Shown piece by piece: positions 30,484 to 42,600 of a DNA stretch of 64,000 nucleotides. The DNA is taken from assembly GCA_013368445.1 (NCBI GenBank), contig JAACJO010000005.1, forward strand, positions 186,001 to 250,000, written 5' to 3'. The notes beneath the pieces are model-generated. The model did not search any database. It was not told the DNA's origin and saw only the letters and a list, made by a program, of their open reading frames with translations. This DNA comes from Leucocoprinus leucothites. Lineage: Eukaryota; Basidiomycota; Agaricomycetes; Agaricales; Agaricaceae. Each line of letters begins with the position of its first letter. The first letter of the stretch is position 1. Both the position numbers and the translations under genes were made by a program.

Positions 30484-32468
30484 AAGGGGATCAGAAGCCT
30501 ACATAAGGAAAGTTCGCCTTCCCTGAGTACCGCATCAATCACGGGTGCCTCCAGGTTGTCCTTCAACTTCAATATGTTTAAAGGTGAGTCAAAGATAGTC
30601 AAAAGGATCCGACTTGTGCCCTGTCAACATTTTGAAATTTCATTAACTGATTCTTGATAATTAATGATTCCAGGCATTTCAAGGGGACCAACTATGAGAT
30701 TAGTAATACTGGATGTGCCTACTCCAGAGCTACCTATTCTTAGCATAGTTGAGGAAGATCTCATTCTGTTCTTACTACGAGCGATAGCCTAGAGAATCCA
30801 TATTATAAGTACCCTAACACTGACTACAATTCAACCGAATAACAATTTCACCCTGTTCACTCATACCCTCGACAACGTAACCGCAGAAGTCTTGAAAAAG
30901 GCGCTTTGGGTGACGTTTCGATGCTTAACATTGAGGCTTAGTATCCTTTGCCAAGTCAAAAAGCATAGTAGTGACCAAGAAGTCTGTTCTCAGAACATTC
31001 GGCAGAGCATGATACTTCCTGCGCGTCGCATGTAGTACTAATCATAGTAGAGGCGTTCTTCAAGTAAGTAATGGGTTATGCAACGTGTCGGTCTTCTCAT
31101 AATGGAATTGCTGATCGCCGAGAACTCCGTGTCTCGCTTTTCGGCTAGTCAACACCATACCACCTCTTTTCCTCTACCATGACCACCCACTTCCTACGAC
31201 ATACCCTTTTTGCTGCCCTAGCGTTTGGTTATCTGAGAGGAATTATCCAGTAGTTTATGAGGGAAAACTCCTTCGCCGAATGTACGACTGGCCTTTGTCG
31301 GATAATCCACCCTCGGGCGAATCGCAAATTGCCTGGTTCTGCATTCAATTATTTAACCTGGGACCGGATGCACAGACATACTTCACACGTAGAGCATTTA
31401 AAGCATGGAGCGTCTTTGTAGCCCTTAGAGAAGCACGACATCGCATAGCGCGACCATCTAACAGGCCGAGACACTCTATTTTTCTGAACATACACCCACC
31501 TTCTCCGACTTTCAGATCATCATGATGCATCTACGAACATGGGTGATTATCATCATTTCCGGAAGCTGCATTTAACGATGCCCGGCGTGTAACGGACCCC
31601 TATATTACCGTTTCCCCATGGCAGTTAAAATATTCCACGCCCCGGACTCGACCACTCCAAATGATCGTCCCAAAAAGTCACTTCAACGTTCTTTTCCCGG
31701 ATAGCATGGGTATAAATAAAGGCCTCATTTCGACGTCCACGGGAAGGCTTCCTTCCGATTGGTCACCACGCCAAATGTTGCTCATGTTGAGAGCATGAAC
31801 TTCGAAACTTCTTGATACTATGAGCGCCCATCCAGAAAGGTCCTATTTGTGGGATATCATATCGCCTCCTACCAGCCGTTCCCCACTCAAGCTCCTCAAG
31901 GTGCCGACAAGCTATCGCATCACTCATATAAAAGTGACAGGCGCAAATCACCAAAACAGTTAAAGCACCTTTAAGCCCCCTTGCTCGGCTTAGCTGGTGG
32001 CAGAGATTGTGGATGTCGAAATGTTCATGAATGTGAGTACGCTTCTTTTCTCCTTCCGTTCCGCAAACACTCATGTTCTCCCCTTTTCAGCCGATTTTGT
32101 CATGCGACAGACAGGTAACATTGAGCCTGTCATCGGATAGTATTCTTCCGACCAACCTGCCTCAGAAAGTATATTCCGCATCAGCTGGAAATTACACGTC
32201 GGCGTCTATCAATGCATGAAGTGCGAAGAAAACATAATGATAGAACAAGTGATCAACCTCTTTGAGGCTTAGCTCAGCGCTTAAAGGCGCTCAACATATT
32301 CGAAGAAGCCGTGTTATCGTCAGCCAAGGGGTGATGTCTGGGCTAAACTTATAATGGTCCATGAGGTGGAAGACCAATACAGGGTACGAAACCAGATATA
32401 GGGCAAGGGATTCATCAGGGAGAGTTCTCGGGTTCCCATTCTCATCCTCCCCCCAGACGATCCTCACA

Positions 32469-34285
32469 ATGAGCTCTCCCGGTAATATCTCAACTTCTAG
32501 GTTACCCTCAGGTGGTGGAGTCGCCAGTCCCCTTGAAGAGAAGATAGACGACAGCTCCCCTAGCCCTTCACCCGAACCACAGTCTGCCGTCAGCAGAAAC
32601 GTGCGACTAGGGTTTTACCTCCGTCTCCTTTTGTTTTTCACCATCGAAGCTGCTTTCATCGTTTTTGCTGCCGTTTGTCTCGTCAAGCCCATACCACTCG
32701 ACCTCCCTCTTAGTTTCAGTGACTCAGAAGTCAAGGGTGGCTTCACAGTTATTTTCATCGTGTGGCACTCTCTGGCTATTCTCTCTGGTGGACACATCCT
32801 CGCTGATGCTTTCAGTCGAGAGTGGTCGGTCCAACTGGCAAATATCATTCCTGGAAGGACCGACAGGGTGTCCACTGTCACTTCGGGCTTCCTAGATCGT
32901 ATCTTCCATGTCGTTTCGAAGCATTCGAGTGGGACGTTCAAACTGGCCTTCTTGGCTTCGCTATCCTTCATGGCGCTCACCCAACTTGCACCAGGAACAA
33001 TCAGCGCTGCCACGACCTTCGTTGACATACCAATTACTGTCGATGTCGGTAGGCAGATTTCCCAGATAACATCAGCTACTGGCGTCGGACAGTTTCTTAC
33101 TGTCCAAAATCGTGCCAACCTCATAGTTCGGCTTGAAATGATCGAGCGTACCCCATTCGGATTCAAGCTACCCCCAAACACTTTGGTAGCTTTACCATCA
33201 CATCCCGGAGAATTCAATGGAACACTGGAGTATAATACTGATGTTGTTGAATACCACCACGACTGCCATTGGGAGGCACCAACTATCGTTAACGCCACGT
33301 TCGGAAATACCGCAGACCTCGTCATCCAAGCGGCAGGGCAGATGTGGCATACTACCCTCATAGTCGGTGGGCAAGCAAATCCAGGTACGTAGTTTTGGAA
33401 TGGCATAAATATCGAGATTTCTGAAGACATTATTTCCCAGGTTCTAGCATTAGCCCTCTCTCTCTGGGTGACTACCCGACCATGGAGAAGGTTGGAAATT
33501 CCACCTACTTGTTCATTGGGGGGAACACCACTTTCCGTAACAGTCGTACTACTCCGACATCTTCATTTGCGATTGACCTAGGTGATCTACCTGCCGCCTT
33601 CGTGTCGCAAGGCGTCGGAGTCACCGCAGGCTCGGATTTACGGCTCGTTGGTCCGCTCGCCAGTGTCCTCGTGTGCAACCCGAACATCAACATTTCCGGT
33701 GGTCGCGTCCGTCTGTTGCAGGATGGAGCTGTTGAGATCATCGCTTCTGGGGGATCGCCCGATGGCAGTTTCCCTCTCAGCGCAGCCAACTTTATCTTCT
33801 CCAACGCGCTCCAGGTCGCGCTTGTCGAGCTCGAACCATTGGAGATTGCTAACCTGGTGAACAATGTCGGCTCAGACATGTTCATGGCCAATACGTCTAT
33901 CGACTGGAATACGGCACAAAATGTTGTGCCCTTAGACCTACCATCTATTAATAGGAACGTGGACATTTTCATGTCCTCCGCGGCGAAGGCCTTTATCGAC
34001 GGCTATCGCAAGGAAGGGCCAAGTACTGTCCCGGCCTTTGATTTGGCGCCTGTTCCTGGTATTGGGCAGGAGCAACGATTGGCATTAACAACATCCAAAG
34101 GGCTGTTTATCACTACAATCGTGGTGGACGCGATTGCCCTGTCGTTGTTATATGCCCTCTGTCGATCTGCGCTTACCCAGAAGAGGTATCCGTTCAACCT
34201 CTTCAGCGTATTCCAGGTCCTCTCAGAGGATCCCAGGAGACGGGATAGCCTGTTAGCTCCCAATCAACCTTTGAGACAGGTGTAG
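32469..34285 (+). CDS. Uncharacterised four-TM glycoprotein, paralogue 2
   Basis: Two exons, 32469..33384 and 33441..34285, give 586 aa. I chose ATG 32469 (MSSPGNIS) over an in-frame ATG at 32361 because the longer form adds only low-complexity sequence. Membrane helices fall at about 50-72, 86-108, 153-172 and 527-545, with a loop of about 350 residues bearing several sequons between TM3 and TM4. It shares with the 23518-25305 gene the blocks 'DSEVKGGFTVIFIVWHS', 'AFSREWSVQL', 'LPPNTLVALP', 'YHHDCHW', 'IDLGDLPA', 'ASVLVCNP' and 'LDLPSINRN', and the intron position. The N-terminal tail is longer and Ser/Pro-rich. The two genes point away from each other and bracket ILV2. No known function. 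Confidence 0.9.
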
Positions 34286-35233
34286 CTGTATGTGAAGCAT
34301 GCGGGCTTGTCTACTAAAATCTTACTTTACGACTGACTCGATGGGGCTCATGGGATCAGCTATGTTTTATCTTGTTCTGCGATATATGTCTTAATTCACG
34401 TGGTTCACTTGTATGAATCTATTTTCTATCTTGTACAATAGGTCGCTGTACTTCTTTATGATCATTTGGGCATACATACGCGTTTAATTCCGAATAAAAC
34501 CCCGAAAGTCATGGTGGCATTCGGTCATCGGACATAGCCGAGAAGATAGGAGAATGGTATTTTCTGTCTTTTAAACTATCATATGCGACAATCAGAAGTC
34601 ACTTTCAACCACGGTGCACAGCAGGATCGTTCGAACGTTGGAGCTGAATATTGCTTGTGACCTCCTCGTGATCTATTTTTATCCCAAGCCGGCAGTAGTC
34701 AACCAATCAGTGTAGGGGTGAGTTCTCATCGTGACCACTTCTCTTCTTTGTATTAAGCCATATTATTACCAGCGCGTTCACCAGGAGTCAAATGATGGTG
34801 ATTTCAGCACCCGAGACTGCAGGGGAGCTATAGAAACATTACTGTGTGAATTTTACTTGAAGGTTGAGATCCTACCAGGTCTCTCTAACAGAGAAGAGAG
34901 TGTGCCTAATAAGACTCCAACTATCGCAGAATTTGAGGGCCTTGGAGAGTTGAGCAGCCAGGTCGAGAGAGCCAGTTGATCGGGGTCGAGCTCGACAAAG
35001 AAGGCCAAACCTTTTCCCCGGATCTATTCTTAGACGTCCGCTGAAGTGAATATTTATCCCCCACAGGTTTTGAACATATGCAATTGTCAACATCTGCATC
35101 CGTACCATGGGAAACATACAAGCCTATGACGGGAATACGGTGAAAGTTGTGCGTTGGTGATGGAAGTGGGCTGGGTTATAAAAGGACGATGTTTTGTTCA
35201 TTATGTCCAACACAAAACCTTGTCCTACCCAAC
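34286..35233. other. Intergenic, no recognised gene
   Basis: This is the 3' flank of TM paralogue 2 and the promoter of the cutinase gene. Short frames at 34731-34979 (plus) and 34872-35117 (minus) overlap and carry no motif. Confidence 0.5.
35177..35185 (+). promoter_or_regulatory. TATA box of the cutinase gene
   Basis: TATAAAAGG starts 57 bp upstream of the cutinase ATG at 35234, a strong consensus TATA that fits an inducible secreted enzyme. Confidence 0.6.
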
Positions 35234-35935
35234 ATGTTCAAAGCTGGTCTCTTTACCATCGTTCTCTCTGCGCTCTCATATGCAGCACCACCCATGCAGT
35301 CTCGTCAGGCCTGTGCCGATGTGACTGTCGTGTTTGCTCGGGGCACAGGCGAAACTGCACCCATTGGTACCATTGTTGGGCCGCCTTTCGAGGCCGCACT
35401 CCAGAGATCAATTGGTGGAAGATCATTGAACTTTATTGGCGTTAACTACGCTGCTACAGTTGGTGGCTTTTTACAGGGCGGTGACCCGGCAGGTGCCCGT
35501 ACTATGGCAGCCGATGTTACCTCGGCCGCGAATTCCTGCCCTGACACGGAGATCGTTATGTCTGGGTATAGGTTCGTCCTCGCTTTGTTAAGCGGTGCTG
35601 ATAACTTTGTTAATGAATTGAATTCTGTGTAGTCAAGGAGCCCAGCTTGTGCATCTCGCTGCAGGTCAAATCTCCTCGGCGGTTCAGAATAGAGTTGCTG
35701 CTGTTGTCGTGTTCGGTGATCCCGACAATGGCGATGGCTTCCCAGGTGTCCTGAATGGCCGTTCCATCACATTCTGTGCTGATGGAGACAACATCTGCGA
35801 TGGAGGTGATATCATTCTCCCACCTCACCTCAGCTATGGCGCAGTAAGTATTAATCGGATAAGAACGATAAAAACAAAACTGACATTTTATAGAATGCTG
35901 GCGACGCCGCCGCTTTCGTGGCTTCCCATCTTTGA
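35234..35935 (+). CDS. Secreted cutinase, carbohydrate esterase family 5
   Basis: Three exons, 35234..35571, 35633..35843 and 35894..35935, give 196 aa, a typical small cutinase. The signal peptide spans about 1-17 (FTIVLSALSYA). The catalytic triad is complete: Ser113 in GYSQG (assembled across the first intron, TAT AG|T CAA), Asp165 in 'CADGDNIC' and His178 in 'PPHLSYG'. Four cysteines, 27, 102, 161 and 168, match the two cutinase disulfides (27-102, 161-168). The 'FARGTGE' oxyanion region is present. Cutinases hydrolyse cutin, suberin and short-chain esters outside the cell. Exon 3 codes only the last 13 residues. No cellulose-binding module is present. Confidence 0.95.
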
Positions 35936-38052
35936 GGGATATAACGCTGGTCCAAATTATGTCGTCACATGTACTGAAAGATAAATGGGATGTGCTTTAT
36001 AAATTGGAATGTTTTGGTTTCCTACCTCGAAACAAAGTCAGGTGTGATTGCGGGTTCTTCCAAGACCAGTCTCATCGGTGTTCAAGCAGAGCCGAGAAGA
36101 TCGCCACACCATATGCATTACCGAGAACACACCAGACACTCGTTCCTTGTGAGATAAGACACCGAGAGCTGGGACGGAAGAGCTCCTCATAGACACCCAT
36201 CTCGTGTATCCAGGAGGGAAGTCACCTGAGCCAATCGTAAATCCATGTGCAAGGCACCCGAGTTGCCCTCTGCCTCCAGGGACTCCTGAATGTCAGATGA
36301 AGCAGTACAAGGCGAGCTGAAAAGTGGAATCATCCGATAAGCCAAGCCTCATGAACGCCCGAGGCATCGGTCAATAACGTGTTCATCGACGTCAGAGTGG
36401 TCATACCACCACGGCTGTCCAGGGAAGTCAATTCTTGTGCGAGTAGCAAACTGCATCCACAATTGGGTTTTGAAGTTCTGAAGTTCGAAGAGGGGACTTG
36501 ACCGTCCTTCCCTTCATCTCTGCGATTGAAACGGCAAGGTTGCGAGAGATTTCAGGGTGACAGCAAATTCGAACGGGATCTGGCTATTAGCCCGCTTCTG
36601 CGAATCAATATAAGACGGGAAGGGTAGCTAGAGAGCTGTAGATGAGGTAGATCTGAGGTAGACATGGTCCGATGAGATTGGCTCTGCAGCCGAAAGGATA
36701 CTGAGGTATGAAGAGAAGCACACTGTATCAGACGTGCGAATCAGACGGCCTGAGTGGCCGGCTGCTCAGGACTTCGAAATCAAAAATGGGCGAGGGACTT
36801 ACTACTCAGGACGCCGACTTCGCTCTTTGATACATACTCCACTACTATTAACCCGCCTCAAGGCCAAATATGCAACCATCAATATGATGAGGCGATGCAC
36901 TTCGAGATCACCAGCTCTATACTTACCATCTTACTCTGCGCAAGCTGCTAGGTCATGACCTTCAGGGTTCCTTGTCTTCTTTGTACGACAGGTGGAGAGC
37001 GTGACGGTGATGCAATTCGCACCGGTTCACGACTTCAGACCACGGTGAACTAGCGAAGGAAGTTAAGAAGGTCAGGTATAATGTTGATTAGATGTATCTC
37101 GTGGTAGACCCACCAATATTCATTTTGGTCATAAGCCGTCGTCCCTTGCTATGACCCGCAATGGTCGGATGAGGCGGGGTTCAAAGAATCGCTAAGCTGT
37201 ATCCAGCCTGGGGGTCATCGATTCATCATGGGACCGAAGGCCTAGGACAGCAAACCATATGAGATATGATCATAGCATGTCGACTTCCAACTCTAGCAGG
37301 CATGCCCAGTGATCACCTGTTCATCAGCTTTCTTTCTGAAATTTCTCCCTGAGGGAGAAGATGGATTTAACTACAGTGCGTCATAGGAATACGTATTTCT
37401 TTTCCCTCGAATGATCACAATCAGGGAACAATGACAGTCTCCCTTAGATCCTCGGCTGTGCCTTGTAAGGGTTCAACAAGAGAGTATTCTTGCAATGAGC
37501 AAGATGAGAGGAAGGGGAAAAGAGTCAGGGATAGGTTTCCAGAGAAGGTCAAGGGCCCTAGCTTTATATCATCCCATCCGTCAGATCAATCAGAAAGTAG
37601 CATGACCCAACTTAAGCCGAGGTCTTGTGGCGGAACGCGAGGGCTGTGAATATAGCCTGAGGCTATCTGTGTTTATCTGCGTGGAGAATCCGAAATCTCC
37701 AGTAGCCAGTGGAGCGCAGAGGTTCACGGACGGGCTGGTTCGAAAAGATGAAAGAATGACGAGGAGAAATCTCAGAAGAGCTGGGACAAAGGTACTCATG
37801 ATTTTTGTGAATGAGCTAGATTTTGCAACGAGACATGAAGCTTAAAAGCGGGCGTTGCACTATGTAGGTGTACAAACCTTGAATGAGAGCGCTCAAGCGA
37901 GAATGGGTCTTGCGTCTGAAGTTAATAAAGCCAAACAAAGCCCTCTGAAACCGTAGGCGTCGCATCAACAGTTTTGTGTTGGAGGCCCCCGAGGACGTCA
38001 ATCGACCGATAACTCTCATTTTCCTGATCTCACATTCTGGGGAATGCCAAAG
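35936..38052. other. Intergenic, no recognised gene
   Basis: This stretch of about 2.1 kb has short unrelated frames only. I see no domain, repeat family or tRNA. It probably contains the promoter of the 38053 gene near its right end. Confidence 0.5.
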
Positions 38053-39685
38053 ATGTCGCAACACATACAGCATCACCATCCTCAGCAACCACAATATGTC
38101 CATTACACCGGTCCTCCCGGCACTCAACTTACCGTAGCTCCTCAAGACACCACGAGACAACCTCAGACAGCCCCTCAACCCCCACAGCCAGCACAGTTTG
38201 AACAGCAGTCACCTCACCAGCAAGCACAACAGGCACAACAAGCCTCGGCAAGCACAAGCGCCGCTACAGGCCCTAATGCAAGTATCCAAGCGAGTACTGT
38301 AGTGGCCACCGGTGATTGGACCAAGGATCTTGTTCACCTGGCCAAGACGGCCGAACTCAAGTACGTGTTGTGCGCGAGTCTACTATATAGGTTTCTTGTT
38401 CGATCCTTGTATTCGCTTGTCAACATCGCCTTCTGTTCTTTTTCCAGGCGTTGAATGTGGAGACTAGCATTTTCAACTTCTATTCGTTCGGAAGTTCTAA
38501 CATTATAACCTTCGTCACCGAACCAAGCCAAAGAGTCGGCTTTTGCTGAATCCTCTCTTCTCTCTCAGAAAACATGCCTTAACTCTTCAATTGCATACGG
38601 CACATATCTTATCAGCGCATGCGACGCTGAACTCTAAGGGCAAGGCTATTCAAGATGTCCGCGAACAAAAGAACAAGTATGTGTTCATTGCCAATTGTTC
38701 TTCTAACTTAGAACCAATAATTGCCCGGCCACAGGCTAGACAGCGAGAGGACACGGCTCTTGAACGCTCTGAGAGAGGTATGTTCGCCTTCCTCGTTTGT
38801 CTACGAGTTTCGGCTAAGATGAATGTTTTATCCAGATTAACGAGGATAGGGACAAGGTTAGTGTTTCGAGTATACATGTTGCTAGCTATCAAGCTCAAGC
38901 TGAGGTGATCTCGGATATAGGCTGACTTAATGGAAGTAACGCTTGAAAAAGAGTGAGTGACATACTTCGACTTTCCTTCAATTTTATCTAAGTCATGACG
39001 AGGTGTAACGATCTTCGCACCAAAATAGCTCAACTCACAGATGGAGAGTATGCTATCGCAAAGCGGGACGTTGATAGATTGCGACAAGAACTCGGACAGT
39101 TGCCACTTCCAAACCTCCAGGAAACATTAGAAGAGAAGACGGCACAGTGAGTATCAAATCTATTTTGGCAAGAAAGCACTGGTCTTGTTTTCTTCCATCT
39201 TCCGGTGTTTCTGTCTACATATCATTATTATTTTCCTTTTTTGCCTGAGGCTTCCTTTTCTCGATCGCACAGAGGTTGTCTAAGGTGTTTTGGACCGGTT
39301 TGTCAGAGGCCCAATTCTCATATATAGCACTTTCACTTTATGGAACCTGTCAAAATCTCCAACAGGAACAGAAAACATAACGCGACGCCGGCTTCATTGC
39401 ACGCCGGAACTCCATAACTTCCTCGTTATCTCCCTGTATTTCTTGATTTCGGGACAATCATCCCCCGACTCTGTTCCTCGGTTTCATACGACCTGTACTC
39501 ACTAACCCACTTACAATAGATACCTGAATGAGCGGCGACTCAACGGCAATGAAAATCAAGTCACTGCCGGCTCCGCAAAACGACCCGCACCCGATAATCC
39601 TGAAGGTCAACTGGTCACAGGCAAACGGCCGCGAGGTCGGCCTAAAGGAAGCAAGAACAAGACGAAAGCAGCGGAAACTGCTTAG
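38053..39685 (+). CDS. Coiled-coil protein with a C-terminal AT-hook
   Basis: Seven exons: 38053..38360, 38569..38676, 38735..38777, 38836..38856, 38921..38952, 39003..39146 and 39520..39685, giving 273 aa (276 if the ATG at 38044 is used). The N-terminus (about 1-85) is His/Gln/Pro-rich. Residues 88-220 are helical and charged with heptad-like spacing ('WTKDLVHLAKTAELKKHALT', 'LDSERTRLLNALRE', 'KRDVDRLRQELG'), a likely coiled coil. The C-terminus has 'KRPRGRPKGSKNK' (254-266), a canonical AT-hook core (RGRP) that binds the minor groove of AT-rich DNA and also reads as a nuclear signal. A nuclear DNA-binding or chromatin role is inferred. Exon 4 is 21 nt. The last intron (373 bp) is unusually long for this genome, so an extra small exon is possible. 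No named family is recognised. Confidence 0.8.
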
Positions 39686-42600
39686 ACTTCTTCTACTCCT
39701 ATTTCCGTTATTTGGGATATAGTCTGAGCTTGCTGGTGTGGCAGAGGAAGATGGGCTAGGGGCTAGAGGATTAGGATCAGCGACTAAGGCGATCGTAAGC
39801 CGGCAAGTTTGCGCTGGAAAGAGGATAGTTCGCAGCTGGGAGCCTGGGATGACGTGAGGGAAGAGCATGAGTCGCTGGCGGCTTCATCGGGGTCTTCTTC
39901 CGAAGAGCTTCCCTCTGGGTGCAGGTGCAAAAAGGGAAGCAGCGTGTACCTTCACATCTCCTAACCCTCCGCAATGCATATATAGATCTAACTCGCTTGG
40001 TCAAACTCACTGCGCAAAGACTTGTTACCATCGGCATTCGGGCATCGTGATGGATTCGGCCTTCACCCGCTCTCCACATATTGATGGATCAATCGTTTCT
40101 CGACTTCGAATTAGAATATACTTTTCTGGACTTTCACGACTTTCGCAGTACCATCGACAGGGGTAGTGATCTGGCGAAGCCAACGGCTCAGCATCATTAT
40201 TACTCCCCCTGAGTTACTGTTGGTTCTTGATTCGTTCGCTTTTGATGAGCGACTTCGTGTATTTTTTGACCACTAGGACATTCTGGCTCAGTTGTATACT
40301 GGCATGTATGCTATCCTTATTTCACGCGTACTTTCAATCGGATTCTGGATTCTTGGATTATGCATGTCATCTATACTATAGTAAATATCTCTCAAGATTT
40401 CCGCCATGTAATCCGTTTCGCGTTTTATTTCCTTAGTGTTTTGACTTGCATACACTATCAATAGCCTCATTTGTTGCAAAGCTCTAAAGCGAATTATCCT
40501 GAACGACTAAGCTTACCCTCAAGCACAGTCAAGTTCGATCCCCTGACCTCCCTAGGAATGTACGGGTACTATTATCTCTACCGAAATACAGAAGCTTCAG
40601 AATATGATGGCCTAGTTGGATCATGCCTCGCAAGATATACACGTCGATTCAATGTAAAGATTGGCCTCTTCCAAGTGAACAATGTGTTAGGACCCTGACA
40701 GCATAAATTCATCTAGAGACTTAGAGCTATTCAGATAGATACTTACGTCGGTTGGGAAGACCCGTCACAACCAGTGAGCAGCCTGACAGGCTCGTTCTGA
40801 AAAGAGGTGACGACGCAGTCGGACCTTTCGCGCCCAGTGACTGGGCTTCGAAGCAGTCACTCAGGACGACCTCAGCACTTGACTAGGGGATCTGATCTCT
40901 CGGAAGTAATTTATTACGGCATCCTGTCAACTGTCAATATTTCAATCACGTCCATCAGCAATTGCAACTTCTCAACCAGTCGACAGCCGCTTTAGGAGAT
41001 GTAAGCTCCTTTGATGTTTGATTTGCTGGCGGCACTGAGATCCACGTACGACGTGCGTCATCTTGGAAATGGTTGAAAGAAGAGAACTGGATGGCAGGAG
41101 ACATGAGCACCAATCAATTCGACTCAGATGGGACGCAGATTCAAAGCTTGAATCTCCCTGAAGGCCTGAAGACTAACCTGTGGAGCTTTATGAGCCTTTA
41201 TGAGACTTGCAAAGAGCTGTTCTCGGGTTCTACGCGTGCTTTCTGGACAGCAGTCCGTGATTAATGCATGGATCTTTGTTCTTGGCTCTCGACTTCGTTT
41301 GAACTTTGAGATCTGGGTACAGTAAGAACGGGAATTTTTCGCCATTGATCTAAAAACTTCACTGGTTCACTGTTCATTTAGGCCTTCTCGGACAAGTAGA
41401 AGTAAGTCGGGAGCATGTGCTTAAGATTCGTTTATTGCGAATGAGACGCGTTGGATCTGGAGAAGAGGACTTTGTGCATCTTCTGCGACGGTCACAATAG
41501 CTGCCGTGATTGAACGCAAGAATGAGTTACGTTCCGTTCATGAATACCGATGGTGGTTGTGACGATCAACTGAGCTGAACTAGATTATTGGTTATCCAGG
41601 TCTTTGAGACCACTGTCAGTGAGTTGAACCAGGCTTAGGGCGGGCGTTTACTTCCGCCCGAGTCGTGAGTTCTTTCTGAGGGGGTTGCCGGCACGACGTG
41701 GTGATGCTGGTGGCATATGTTGGTACAGGGGCTGGAATGTCATAGAATACGCGCTTTTCAGCCGCTAAACACCGTCAACGCGTTAGCGCGACTCAGACTA
41801 AAGAACTCGCGTCGTTTCATCCCTGTCTTTCGTTGGAAACATAGTATGTGTCAGAAAAGTCATCCCAACGCCTACTATCCGGAATTTGGTATCAAATAGT
41901 GGGATGATTAGTTGGTTGGAAAAACGCGATTTCCCAAATTCAGCACCATTAGAGTTTATTTTGCCCTTAAAAATGAAGCTGTGGCCTGTTAGCTCAAACG
42001 ACCCTGATGTATGCAGCAGGTCTGAGCTTTGACGTTATCCTCGACGTGTCCCGTTCCTTCGCGGAATCGTTATTTTTACCACAATGTATCGGGATCGCAG
42101 CACCGGATGCCCATTCTTGGAAATAATCCGCCTTAAATCAACTCAGGGTTCAACATAAACATCATTAAACAGATATCACAATCAATGTTCAGCCACTAAT
42201 TTGACGGTCGAGGCAACTCTCCAAACGACATGTCAAAAATAATAGGTGTCTCCCCGCGTCCGGGACGCTTGGTTGACAACGAGCATATGGGTAGGGCCTT
42301 GGCCGAAACAAATAAAAATATAAACCTTGTCATGCCCTTCTCCTGCAAAGCCAACGTGTAAATTGTGCCGATAGAGCCGTAGGTCGACCCTGGACGAATA
42401 TGCGTCGTTTGGATATTAATCATGGTAAAGCAAGGACCAACCTGTCAATGAACTGATCCGGCTGCTCGAGGTATTGACGTCTAGACATGACTACTATTGC
42501 TTGCGAACTGACACCACCTTGAAATCTGCAGGCACAGCCAGATCTTCAAATGAATCTCATTTCATGGACACCCAATGCCGCACTTCTTGCAGCGGGCAGT

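Larger units (their letters stand above)
29985..32468. other. Intergenic between ILV2 and TM paralogue 2
   Basis: No gene is recognised. Two TGACTCA-type sites and CCAAT motifs lie close to ILV2, and a perfect 17-bp tandem repeat lies at 30450. Frames at 31280-31525 (plus) and 31763-32074 (minus) have no motifs. Confidence 0.5.

Noticed and set aside
42196..42423. 75-codon minus-strand frame
   Set aside because: No motif, no supporting splice structure, and surrounding sequence is equally open on other frames.
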